Shown: in pieces, positions 54,001 through 60,883 of the stretch
Numbering within the stretch: position 1 is the stretch's first letter
How the letters are laid out: each line of letters starts with the position of its first letter
Source: Streptomyces minutiscleroticus
GTDB lineage: Bacteria; Actinomycetota; Actinomycetes; Streptomycetales; Streptomycetaceae
Assembly: GCF_014650875.1 (NCBI RefSeq)
Contig: NZ_BMVU01000024.1
Location: 1-64,000, forward strand
Direction of reading: 5' to 3'
Length of the DNA: 64,000 nt
Translations under genes and position numbers: made by a program
Notes under the pieces: model-generated
Database searches by the model: none
Told to the model about the DNA's origin: nothing
Seen by the model: the letters and a program-made list of their open reading frames with translations, nothing else

Positions 54001-55218
54001 GCTGCCGTCCCCCCGTCCGTACCTCCGGCAGGAGGACCCGCGCGCCCGGGCGGCGACACGGGGACGAGCCCGGCCCCGACCCCGAACGCCGCCCCGACCC
54101 CGAACGCCGCCCCGGCTCCGGACTCCGCCCCGGACCCGGCCGCGACCCCGCGCCCGGCTTCGGCCCCGCGCCCGGACGCGTCTCCAAGCCAGGCCCCGGG
54201 CCCCAACCCGCCCGTGAGCAGCGGCGGTCGGGACGCCGGACGCGGGGGACCGTCCCTGCCCGGCTCTCCGAGCCGTCCCGCCCCCACCCCCGCCGGTGCC
54301 GCGCCCCGGGCCGCCGAGGAGCGCCCCCGTCGCGACCGGCCGTCGGACCCGCCCGCGCGTACGGCCGCGACGCCCCCCGCGTCACCGGGTACGGGCGCCG
54401 CCCCCATGCCGCCGCCGACGGCGGTTCCCGCGCGGCCGCTGCCCCCCGTGCCGTTCCTGCCCGGGCACCAGAGCACGCCCGAGGAGCGTTCCGCGTTCCG
54501 CGCGCTCGCCGACTCGGCGTGGGACCGCCAGGCGGCGGTCGTCACCCGTACGTTCAACCGCATGCCCGCGCTGCGCGGCCACGAGCAGGAGGCCGCGCGC
54601 GCCGATCTGATCGCACTGCTGCTCTACCTGCAGGCGCCGGGCAGCCCGCTCGGCCACGAGGAACTGAACCGGTGCCTGCGCACCGACGACCCGCGGCTGC
54701 TGCCCTACGCGGCCTGCGTGGCCTCGGCCCTGCGGCGCATGCCGTCCTTCCGCGGCGCGGCGCTCCGCGGTGCCGGACCGGCCGGCGGCGGGACCACCCG
54801 GACACCGGCCCCCGGCACCGTCCTGCGGGGCCCGGCCCCGGTGAGCGCGCTGCCGTGCGACGGCCGCGGCCCGTCCCCCGCGAGCGCCCGGTACGCCATC
54901 TGGTCGGTGACCGGCCGCCGGGTGCGGCAGCTGTCCGAGGACGCGGGCCCCGACGCCCGGCACGACGAGGTGGTCTTCGCGCCCGGCACCGCGTTCCGGG
55001 TGCTGGAGGTGCGGGCCGAGGGCCCCTCGCCGCTCGTCCTCCTGCGGGAGCTGCCGGCCGGTCCGGCCCCCGTCCCCCTCAGCCACGCGCCACTGGACGA
55101 TCAGGACCGTGCCGTGCTCGCCCGCCTCGACCAGGCCCTGGCCCGGCACTCCTCGGGAGCCGCGGCGTTCGACTGGCCCGGACGCTGCGCCGGGCCCGTG
55201 GGCTCCCCCGACCAGTGA
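51082..55218 (+). CDS. 1378-aa protein with Pro/Ala/Gly linker and ART-like C-terminus
   Basis: Three regions are visible. Residues 1-465 form a globular part without membrane helices, which includes VEEYDRLLLVRRSSDELLG, IADAWEVDVIAPDGTVLGVPGGG and GWWRFSPGAEPVALGPRQPAP. Residues about 470-1115 are a Pro/Ala/Gly linker with repeats such as GPGVPAGQQIPAGPG. Residues about 1130-1345 have the order of an ADP-ribosyltransferase fold: FRGAALRG (R1224), YAIWSVTGRR (S1275) and DEVVFAPGTAFRVLEV (E1296). The residue two before E1296 is His, not Glu, so an arginine-specific activity is unlikely. It has no signal peptide. Three membrane lectin genes follow with gaps of 20, 67 and 193 bp, suggesting one operon. 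Not a family I can name. Confidence 0.75.
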   Translation: MRWGLRRAASRPSDTGRAPQAESSRPGLLVEEYDRLLLVRRSSDELLGPADIADLTRVLEVDGDDTVTVVAGADGNTAAALWARLGALLDTLCSDGMGTIRLAMSGAGDDRPGRPAVARRIADAWEVDVIAPDGTVLGVPGGGLFVHDVPSDDGAAGGRERGWWRFSPGAEPVALGPRQPAPLWQPVPGTLPSRTRSGCVVEQIPAGVLIRPDGARAPRPGDLCYAVPVDRHGLLVVLGVPDGEDVVTDDVADVVTALPAAARSVLRFAPGGRRDVLRVGQDAAELVGAEVVVYSGLPLLAESGTRHLDTVRSTTVGADGAPRWQPFVDSVICAPGASSPRLLRWSPPLPGPGNPQRGVVRLSDRWQAAVTRAGVSIIGTDAEPPALAGRPVDPQGPDIEVGLPGEALDRSLWPVLERLLGGLPSGVSARARVHVHGTAVDGGQELRRLAAEYQVRSLRFAAFGRAPAAVPPPPVAQGATAGRPVPATAGHPAYGQPQQRPATAGPAATAHTTAPHGPGPAAAPGAPAGQRMPAGPGVPAGQHVPAGPGVPAGPGAPAGRRMPAGQGASAGQQIPAGPGVPAGQQIPGGSGAPAGRQMSAGQQAPSGPAAPAGQYVPAGNAPGAAPRPGRPAAPGTPAPHTSGAAPAPRGAGTPGPAGAGVPAPTGPGASRPTAPGTVGSTAAGVPASAAPGTVAPAGPGASAPARPGTAGPAGAGVPATGPGTAGPTRTGVSGPAAAGASASAGAGGPAPSGSGAPDGTGPGTPGRTGTGAAAQAGARVPQGSAAPAPTGPRSPQGPAAPAPTGAHGPQGPAAPPSPAGPGSGRGTGRDGASASGLPSVPPRSGSAATEVPPGPAGTGTPAGAPPAGASAPTPPATGPHRPGPARPATPGAGAAPGHGAAGAEPPRSPSRPVPPSPTAGQERGPRPEQERTQRPPVPPVPGDAPAAPPTRTPAGGEGDAGARARTTPAAPAPAAVPPSVPPAGGPARPGGDTGTSPAPTPNAAPTPNAAPAPDSAPDPAATPRPASAPRPDASPSQAPGPNPPVSSGGRDAGRGGPSLPGSPSRPAPTPAGAAPRAAEERPRRDRPSDPPARTAATPPASPGTGAAPMPPPTAVPARPLPPVPFLPGHQSTPEERSAFRALADSAWDRQAAVVTRTFNRMPALRGHEQEAARADLIALLLYLQAPGSPLGHEELNRCLRTDDPRLLPYAACVASALRRMPSFRGAALRGAGPAGGGTTRTPAPGTVLRGPAPVSALPCDGRGPSPASARYAIWSVTGRRVRQLSEDAGPDARHDEVVFAPGTAFRVLEVRAEGPSPLVLLRELPAGPAPVPLSHAPLDDQDRAVLARLDQALARHSSGAAAFDWPGRCAGPVGSPDQ

Positions 55219-55238
55219 GACGACCGAACGGAGTACCG

Positions 55239-56603
55239 ATGCCGCAGCAAGAAGGCGGGAAGACGCCGTCGAACCCCACCGTGCGCAGGGCGTCCGTCCT
55301 GCCCGCGGTCGCGGCCGAACCGGGCTCCGCGCTCGAACGGCTCGCCAAGGCGTCCGGCGGGTCCGCCGCGGACGGCGACGGGAGACCCGCGGTCACGTCC
55401 GCGGCCGATCCGGCGGGCGCCCCCGTGACGGAGACCGGCACCGCCCCGGCGTCGCCCGCCCCCGCCCCCGCAGACAGTGCGCGGGAGGCGGACGCTCAGG
55501 AGGCGGACGTCCAGAAGACGGGCACTCAGGAGACGGGCACCCAGAAGACGGACGCGCAGGGTACGGACGCCCAGGGGGCCGCCGCCCAGCAGGTCCCGTC
55601 CCGGACCGCCTCCGAACCCGAGGCCGCCGCCGTCACGGACCCGCCGTCCGCCGTCGTCGTCGGCATGCCGTCCGCCGCGGCCGGTTCCGCGGTCCGGGAG
55701 TCCGGCCGCACGGCCGCGGACGACGTCCCGAACGGCCGTCCCAGGAAGCCGGTGCTGGCGGCGGCCGCGATCGCCGGAGCCGTCCTCATCAGCGTGCCGC
55801 TCCTCCTCGTGACCGGGTCGGACGACGACCGGTCCGCCGGGTCCGACCGGGCGGAGCCCGTCGGCGGCACCGTCCTCCAGGGAGACGGACCGGCCGCCAC
55901 GCAGGGAGCCGGCGGGTACGCCACCGCCCCGCCCTCCGCCACGCCGGAGAAGACCGGGACCGCGCCCGAGGACAAGCCGGCGAAGAAGACCGAGGCCGCC
56001 GCGCAGCCCCGGACGACACCGGAGGCGTCGGCCGCCTCGCCCTCCGTCAGTCCGAGCCCCAAGACCGAGAAGAAGGCCGCGGCGGTCAAGCCCAAGGCGA
56101 CCCCGGGACGGTCCCTGCCGCAGGGCGCGAACTTCGACACGACCACCAAGGTGCTGGTCAAGAACGTCATGACGGGGATGTGCGTGGACGTCCCGGCTTA
56201 CGGCAAGGGCACCGTGAACGGCCCCGTCAACCAGTTCACGTGCGACCGGAGCGGCGACAACCAGCTGTGGGACCTCGTGGTGGCCCAGAACGGTGCCGGA
56301 CCGTCGGGAGCCGACCTCTTCACGATCCGCAACAGCAAGGACGGTTACTGCCTGGACCTCGGCGAGTACGGGGGCCGGCCCGCCGGTACGCCGGTGTCCG
56401 AGTTCCACTGCGACGGCAGCACGGCCGACAACCAGCTCTGGTACCTCGACAAGAAGTCCGCGGGGAAGTTCTGGATCCGCAACTACGCCAGCGGCAACCG
56501 CTGCCTGGACGTGTCCGGCTACTACGGGGTCGGAGGCAAGGACGCCCGGCTCACGATCTTCGACTGCAACCTGAAGGACGACCACCTGTGGTCCTTCTCC
56601 TGA
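55239..56603 (+). CDS. type II membrane protein with ricin-type lectin domain (1)
   Basis: A 454-aa protein. A disordered N-terminal part (1-165) holds the motif PTVRRASVLPAVAAEP near residue 13 and TQ-rich six-residue repeats (90-115). GRPRK then precedes one membrane helix (171-192, VLAAAAIAGAVLISVPLLLV), so the N-terminus is inside. A Lys/Pro/Thr linker leads to a ricin-B lectin domain (315-454) with the QxW-type repeats DNQLW, DNQLW and DDHLW and paired cysteines. It should bind a sugar outside the cell. It follows the ART-like gene by 20 bp. Confidence 0.82.
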   Translation: MPQQEGGKTPSNPTVRRASVLPAVAAEPGSALERLAKASGGSAADGDGRPAVTSAADPAGAPVTETGTAPASPAPAPADSAREADAQEADVQKTGTQETGTQKTDAQGTDAQGAAAQQVPSRTASEPEAAAVTDPPSAVVVGMPSAAAGSAVRESGRTAADDVPNGRPRKPVLAAAAIAGAVLISVPLLLVTGSDDDRSAGSDRAEPVGGTVLQGDGPAATQGAGGYATAPPSATPEKTGTAPEDKPAKKTEAAAQPRTTPEASAASPSVSPSPKTEKKAAAVKPKATPGRSLPQGANFDTTTKVLVKNVMTGMCVDVPAYGKGTVNGPVNQFTCDRSGDNQLWDLVVAQNGAGPSGADLFTIRNSKDGYCLDLGEYGGRPAGTPVSEFHCDGSTADNQLWYLDKKSAGKFWIRNYASGNRCLDVSGYYGVGGKDARLTIFDCNLKDDHLWSFS

Positions 56604-56670
56604 GTCCGCCGGCCCTCTGAACCCCCTCAGCCGCTGAGGACCCGACCCGGACGATTGCGAGGCAGGACAG

Positions 56671-57978
56671 ATGTCCCCCCAGAACGACGGCGCGGAACCG
56701 GCCGGCGCGTCCCCGGCCGCCGCGGACACCGGGGTGCCGAAGGTGCGTCAGGCGTTCGCGCTGCCCGAGCCGGTGGCCGCTCCGACGGCGGAACTGGCCC
56801 CGGCCGTCGCGCGCGCGGCGGCGGCGACCGAAGGCCGCACCGGCACCACCGGTGGCACAGGTGCGGACAGTGGCACCGGCACCGGCATGGACAGTGGCAC
56901 CGGCACCGGCATGGACAGTGGCACCGGCACACGAGGGCCGGAGACCGCGGTCGGGACCTCGCGGACCGGCCCGGAATCCGCTCCCGCCCCAGCTCTTGCC
57001 CCTGCTCCCGCTCCCACCCCGGACCCCGGCGCGGACGCCGACGTAGACCCCGCCCTGGACCCCGATACGGACCCCGGCGCGGACGTCCCGGCCGCCGCGG
57101 CTGCCGCGGCACCGGCCCGGGAGCCGGTGTCGGTCCCGGTCGCGGCGGTCCGGTCCGGTGAGCAGTCGGCCGGCACGGCGGCTCAGACGGCGTCCGGGCG
57201 CCCGAAGAAGTCGGTCCTGGCCGCCGCGGCGGTCGCCGGGGTGGTGCTGGTCTCCGTACCGTTCCTGCTCCTGGGGCCCGACCGGGACCGGTCCGCCCCG
57301 GCGGCGGCGGTCGGCCCCACGGACGGAACGGTCCTGGGGGCCGGGGCGTCCGAACCGCCCGGACAGTACGCCGCCGGATCCTCCTCGCCCTCGCCCTCCC
57401 CCTCCTCCTCCCCGTCGGCCGAGTCCGCCTCCCCGGACAAGGACGGGAAGGGCGATGAAAAGGAGGAGAAGGACGAGAAGGGGAACGACGGGGGCGCGGC
57501 GGGGGCGGCCGGGGAGAAGACGCGGACCCCCACCGGGTCGGACGGGAAGAAGGACGAGCCCGCCGCGGGCGGCAAGCCGGCCGGGGCCCCCGTGACCGTC
57601 GCGGGCGACGCCCTGGTGAGCAAGGCCTCGGGGAAGTGCCTGAGCGCCGGGCGGGGCACCGACGGCACCCAGTTGACGCTGCGGACCTGCAACGGCTCCG
57701 CCGAACAGCACTGGGACTTCCGGTCGGACGGCACCATCCGCTCCAAGGGCCTGTGCATGGACGTGGCCTGGGCCTCCAAGGAGGACGGCACGGTGATCCA
57801 GGTCGCCTGGTGCAGCGGCAACCCGGCCCAGCAGTTCCACCTGAACGGCGCCGGGGACCTGATCGCCGGGATCGCCGACAAGTGCGTGGACGTCCTCGAC
57901 GCCGGCACCGCCGACGGGACCCCGGTCCAGCTGTGGTCCTGCGCCGGCTCCGCCCACCAGAAGTGGTACCGGAGCTGA
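56671..57978 (+). CDS. type II membrane protein with ricin-type lectin domain (2)
   Basis: A 435-aa paralogue. The N-terminal part has PKVRQAFALPEPVAAP near residue 23 and octapeptide repeats DSGTGTGM (24-bp DNA repeats at 56871-56935). GRPKK leads into the helix 181-202 (SVLAAAAVAGVVLVSVPFLLL), followed by a Ser/Pro and Lys/Glu linker. The ricin domain (about 310-435) reads ALVSKASGKCLSAGRGTDGTQLTLRTCNGSAEQHWDF, GNPAQQFHL and SAHQKWY. It differs enough from the first lectin to suggest another ligand or subsite. GGCAGGACAG lies before the ATG. Confidence 0.82.
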   Translation: MSPQNDGAEPAGASPAAADTGVPKVRQAFALPEPVAAPTAELAPAVARAAAATEGRTGTTGGTGADSGTGTGMDSGTGTGMDSGTGTRGPETAVGTSRTGPESAPAPALAPAPAPTPDPGADADVDPALDPDTDPGADVPAAAAAAAPAREPVSVPVAAVRSGEQSAGTAAQTASGRPKKSVLAAAAVAGVVLVSVPFLLLGPDRDRSAPAAAVGPTDGTVLGAGASEPPGQYAAGSSSPSPSPSSSPSAESASPDKDGKGDEKEEKDEKGNDGGAAGAAGEKTRTPTGSDGKKDEPAAGGKPAGAPVTVAGDALVSKASGKCLSAGRGTDGTQLTLRTCNGSAEQHWDFRSDGTIRSKGLCMDVAWASKEDGTVIQVAWCSGNPAQQFHLNGAGDLIAGIADKCVDVLDAGTADGTPVQLWSCAGSAHQKWYRS

Positions 57979-58171
57979 CCGTGCGGCAGACGCGAGCGCA
58001 CCCGCCGGTACGAGCACGACCGGGATCACGCGGGCTAGAGTGTCCGCTCCCGTGCCACCGGTGTCACCAGTGCCACCGGTGTCCCTTACGCCACATCTCG
58101 TCGTGACCGTCGCATCCGCCCCCACGGGGCCGACGGCTCCCGATGCCCTGTTACCGAGGAGAAGTGACTGG

Positions 58172-59509
58172 ATGGTTTCCCAACACCCCGCCCCCAAAGG
58201 GGCCGACCCCTCGACCGGCGACGCCGCGCCGCGCGTGCGGGTGGCCGTGCCGCTGCCGGTCGTCTCCTCCGAACCGCCCGACGGCACGCTGAGCCCGGCG
58301 ACGCGGTCGGCGACGGCCGACGGCCCGGAGATACCCGCGGGCCCGAAGCGCGGTGCGGACGAGGCCGCGTCCGGGACGCCCTCGGCCGGAACGGGGACCG
58401 ACCCCGTCACGAAGGCCGGCACGACCGGTACCGCCAAGAAGGCCGCGGGCAAGGCGGCCAAGGGCAAGGCGATCGCGGGCGAGCCGGCCACGGTCGAGGT
58501 GGCCACGGTCGAGACGACCGGGAACGGGCCGGCCGCGAGCGAGGCCCCCACCACGCGCATGGCGAAGCAGCCGGACGGACCCGTCGGGGCCGCCGGTCCC
58601 GCCCGCTCGTCCGACACGGCGACCGACCCGACCGCCGCCGACGGGGCCCGGGCCGAAGCCGGGACCAAGGCGGAGGCCGGAACCAAGGCCGAAGCCGAGA
58701 GCAAGGCGGAGGCCGAGAGCAAGGCGGAGACCGAGAGGGACGCCACGGTGGTGGCGATCGCCGCGGCCGCGGCCGACAGCGGCACGATGCCGCCGGCCCC
58801 CGGCACCGCCACGAGCACCGGGCGTCCCAAGAAGCCGGTCCTTGCGGCGGCCGCGATCGCGGGCGCCCTCCTGGTGGCCGTGCCGCTGCTGCTGGTCGGC
58901 GGGGACAAGGACGACGAGGCCGGGCGGAGCACCACCGAGCTGGCCGGCCAGGACGCCGGCACCCTGCTGGACGGGGGCGCCGCGAGCAGCACCCCGGAGA
59001 CCTACGCCACCGAGAAGCCCGAGCCCTCGGAGAGCCCGGAGAAGAAGGCGAAGAAGGTCAAGGCTCCGCCGGTCGAGCCCTCGCCGACGCTCGAACCCAG
59101 CAGCCCGCCCGCGTCGTCGGCCTCGCCGAAGGCCGAGGCGAAGAAGGTGCAGGCCGAGCCGAAGAAGGCGAAGGAGACCCCGAAGCGGGAGTGGACGACC
59201 GAGACCGTCTCGGCGCCCAGCACGCTGGAGGTCGGCCAGGCCTGGACCACCAACCGGATCCGGATGGTCATGCAGCAGGACGGCAACCTGGTCGTCTACA
59301 ACGAGAACGGCAAGGCCATCTGGGCGTCCATGATGTTCGGCCAGAACCACAGGGCCGTCTTCCAGGAGGACGGCAACCTCGTGGTCTACAACCCCAACCA
59401 GCCCGTCTGGGCGTCCCGGACCGACGGCCACAGCGGCGCGAAGCTGGTCCTGCGTTCGGACGGCAAGGTGGTCATCATGGACGGGAACACGGTGATCTGG
59501 TCCACCTGA
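58172..59509 (+). CDS. type II membrane protein with bulb-type (mannose-binding) lectin domain
   Basis: A 445-aa protein with the same plan: PRVRVAVPLPVVSSEP near residue 20, Ala/Glu/Lys six-residue repeats (AEAGTK, AEAESK, 160-187), GRPKK and the helix 222-243 (PVLAAAAIAGALLVAVPLLLV), then a Lys/Pro linker. The C-terminal domain (about 340-445) is a B-type lectin: MQQDGNLVVYNENGKAIWAS and FQEDGNLVVYNPNQPVWAS carry the QDxNLVVY mannose-binding motif, and the third repeat (RSDGKVVIMDGNTVIWST) is degenerate. GAGGAG stands before the ATG. A 193-bp gap precedes it, so an internal promoter is possible. Confidence 0.85.
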   Translation: MVSQHPAPKGADPSTGDAAPRVRVAVPLPVVSSEPPDGTLSPATRSATADGPEIPAGPKRGADEAASGTPSAGTGTDPVTKAGTTGTAKKAAGKAAKGKAIAGEPATVEVATVETTGNGPAASEAPTTRMAKQPDGPVGAAGPARSSDTATDPTAADGARAEAGTKAEAGTKAEAESKAEAESKAETERDATVVAIAAAAADSGTMPPAPGTATSTGRPKKPVLAAAAIAGALLVAVPLLLVGGDKDDEAGRSTTELAGQDAGTLLDGGAASSTPETYATEKPEPSESPEKKAKKVKAPPVEPSPTLEPSSPPASSASPKAEAKKVQAEPKKAKETPKREWTTETVSAPSTLEVGQAWTTNRIRMVMQQDGNLVVYNENGKAIWASMMFGQNHRAVFQEDGNLVVYNPNQPVWASRTDGHSGAKLVLRSDGKVVIMDGNTVIWST

Positions 59510-59629
59510 GCCGGTCCGCCGACGCATGACGGTGCGTTCCGGGGGGACCCCGGGGAGAGGAGCCGGTGCCGCACGGCGCGGGTTCCTCTCCCGGCCGGGC
59601 CGCCCCCCGGCGACGACGGCCGCGAAGGC

Positions 59630-59842
59630 ACCGTCCGCCGCGCACGGCGTGCGGGCGCCGAGGACCAGATGATCATCATCGGTTACGCTCGGACGGCCGA
59701 CGCCGAGGCGCGGCAGCCGCGGTCCCGGGACGTGCGCACGGCCCGGGACGGTCCGGTCGCGGTGCTCGGCGCGGACCGTCCGAGCCGGTGCCGGACCCCG
59801 GCACCGAGCGCAGCCCACAGGCCGTCAGAGCCTGGGCCTCAC
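59630..59842 (+). pseudogene. decayed 3' end of panD
   Basis: The DNA aligns with the last 200 bp of panD (50419-50622). GATCATCATC, GACGCCGAGGCGCGGCA and GGCACCGAGCGCAGCCC are shared, and the reading IIIGYARTADAEARQ matches IIISYAQVTDAEARQ. A frameshift occurs after about 50 codons, and SEPVPDPGTERSPQAV continues in another frame. It has no start codon of its own and the cleavage region is missing. It sits immediately before the GNAT gene, where panD itself would have ended before the four-gene block arrived. Confidence 0.85.
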
Positions 59843-59859
59843 CGCGAGGAGAACAGACC

Positions 59860-60207
59860 ATGACCTCATTCTCGATCCGCGACGAACGGGAGCAGGGACG
59901 TCTGGAGGCGTACACCGGCGACGGCGAAGTGGTGGGCCGTATCGAGTACTTCGTGCTCGACGACCCCCAGCGCGCGCTCGTGCCCGTGCACACCGTCGTC
60001 GAACCCGCCCACGAGGGCCAGGGCATCGGCAGCTCGCTCGCCCAGGAGCTGTACGCCGTCGCCGAGCGCGAGGACGTCGCGGTCGCGCCGCTCTGCCCGT
60101 ACGTCAAGAAGTGGGCCGAGCGGCATCCGGAGGACGCCCCGGCCGCCGCGCCCGAGCTGATCGACGCCGCGAAGAAGTGGCTGGCGGAGCACCCGGGCCG
60201 GTTCTGA
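59860..60207 (+). CDS. GNAT-like N-acetyltransferase (YidJ type)
   Basis: A 115-aa small acetyltransferase: DEREQGRLEAYTGDGEVVGRIEYFVL, then VPVHTVVEPAHEGQGIGSSLAQELYAVAER (acetyl-CoA loop EGQGIG) and VAPLCPYVKKWAERHPE. This matches the short bacterial group to which human GATD1/NATD1 belongs. The substrate is unknown. CGAGGAGAAC precedes the ATG. Before the insertion it probably followed panD directly. Confidence 0.88.
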   Translation: MTSFSIRDEREQGRLEAYTGDGEVVGRIEYFVLDDPQRALVPVHTVVEPAHEGQGIGSSLAQELYAVAEREDVAVAPLCPYVKKWAERHPEDAPAAAPELIDAAKKWLAEHPGRF

Positions 60208-60331
60208 CCCGCCGCAACCGGAACGGCCACCTGGCCGTCGTCCCGTCCCGCGACGGGGTGAGTGCCCGCGCGGCGCGAGGGTAGGCGGGGGAAAAGTCCA
60301 GAGCCGACGTACCGAATGGCTGGAGGACACC

Positions 60332-60565
60332 ATGACGCACCCGTATCCCGATCCCGTGCCGCCGGGACCCACGCCGGGGCCCGGCCCCGACCCGGTCCCG
60401 CCGAACCCGACCCCGCCGGGTCCGGGGCCCGACCCGGTCCCGCCGACCCCCACGCCGCCGGTGCCCGGCCCGGGACCCGACCCGGCGCCGAGTCCGGACC
60501 CGACCCCGTCGCCGCTCCCCGACCCGTCGCCCGACCCGGTGCCGCAGCCGGGCCCGCTGACCTGA
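60332..60565 (+). CDS. proline-rich microprotein
   Basis: 77 residues, about half of them Pro, with PDPVPP and PTPP repeats (GPDPVPPNPTPPGPGPDPVP) and no charged residue except Asp. GGAGG lies 5 nt before the ATG and the frame runs cleanly to a stop, which supports a real gene. It has no signal peptide or helix. Similar short Pro/Asp proteins occur in other Streptomyces as I recall. The function is unknown. Confidence 0.6.
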   Translation: MTHPYPDPVPPGPTPGPGPDPVPPNPTPPGPGPDPVPPTPTPPVPGPGPDPAPSPDPTPSPLPDPSPDPVPQPGPLT

Positions 60566-60635
60566 GCGGAGACCGGCCGCGCGGACGGCACGCGGGCGCC
60601 GCACGGAGGAAGGCGTGCGGACGCCCCGGAGCAGA

Positions 60636-60709
60636 GGACCGGTGGCCCGGCGCGGACACGTCCCGCACCGGGCCACCGGTCCTTCCGCACCGGGCCACCG
60701 GTCCTTCCG
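60636..60709. terminator. hairpin with a duplicated 3' arm
   Basis: GGACCGGTGGCCCGG (60636-60650) pairs perfectly with 60668-60682. The unit CACCGGGCCACCGGTCCTTC (22 bp in full) is then repeated directly at 60688-60709, so either copy can complete the stem. It lies between the microprotein and the convergent gnd gene. Farther on (60720-60880) there are short GAGGCCCGCTTAC repeats and no gene. Confidence 0.65.
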
Positions 60710-60883
60710 CGCACGGGGCGCATGCGTGGGACCCGCGCACAGGGCCGGCCCACGCACGAGGCCCGCTTACGAGGCCCGCTTACGAGGCCCATGCACGAGA
60801 TTCATGCATGGGACCCGCGTACGAGATCCGCGCACGGAGGCCCGTGTGCGCAAGGCCGCGTACGCGGGCGGCTCCGCCGTCGC

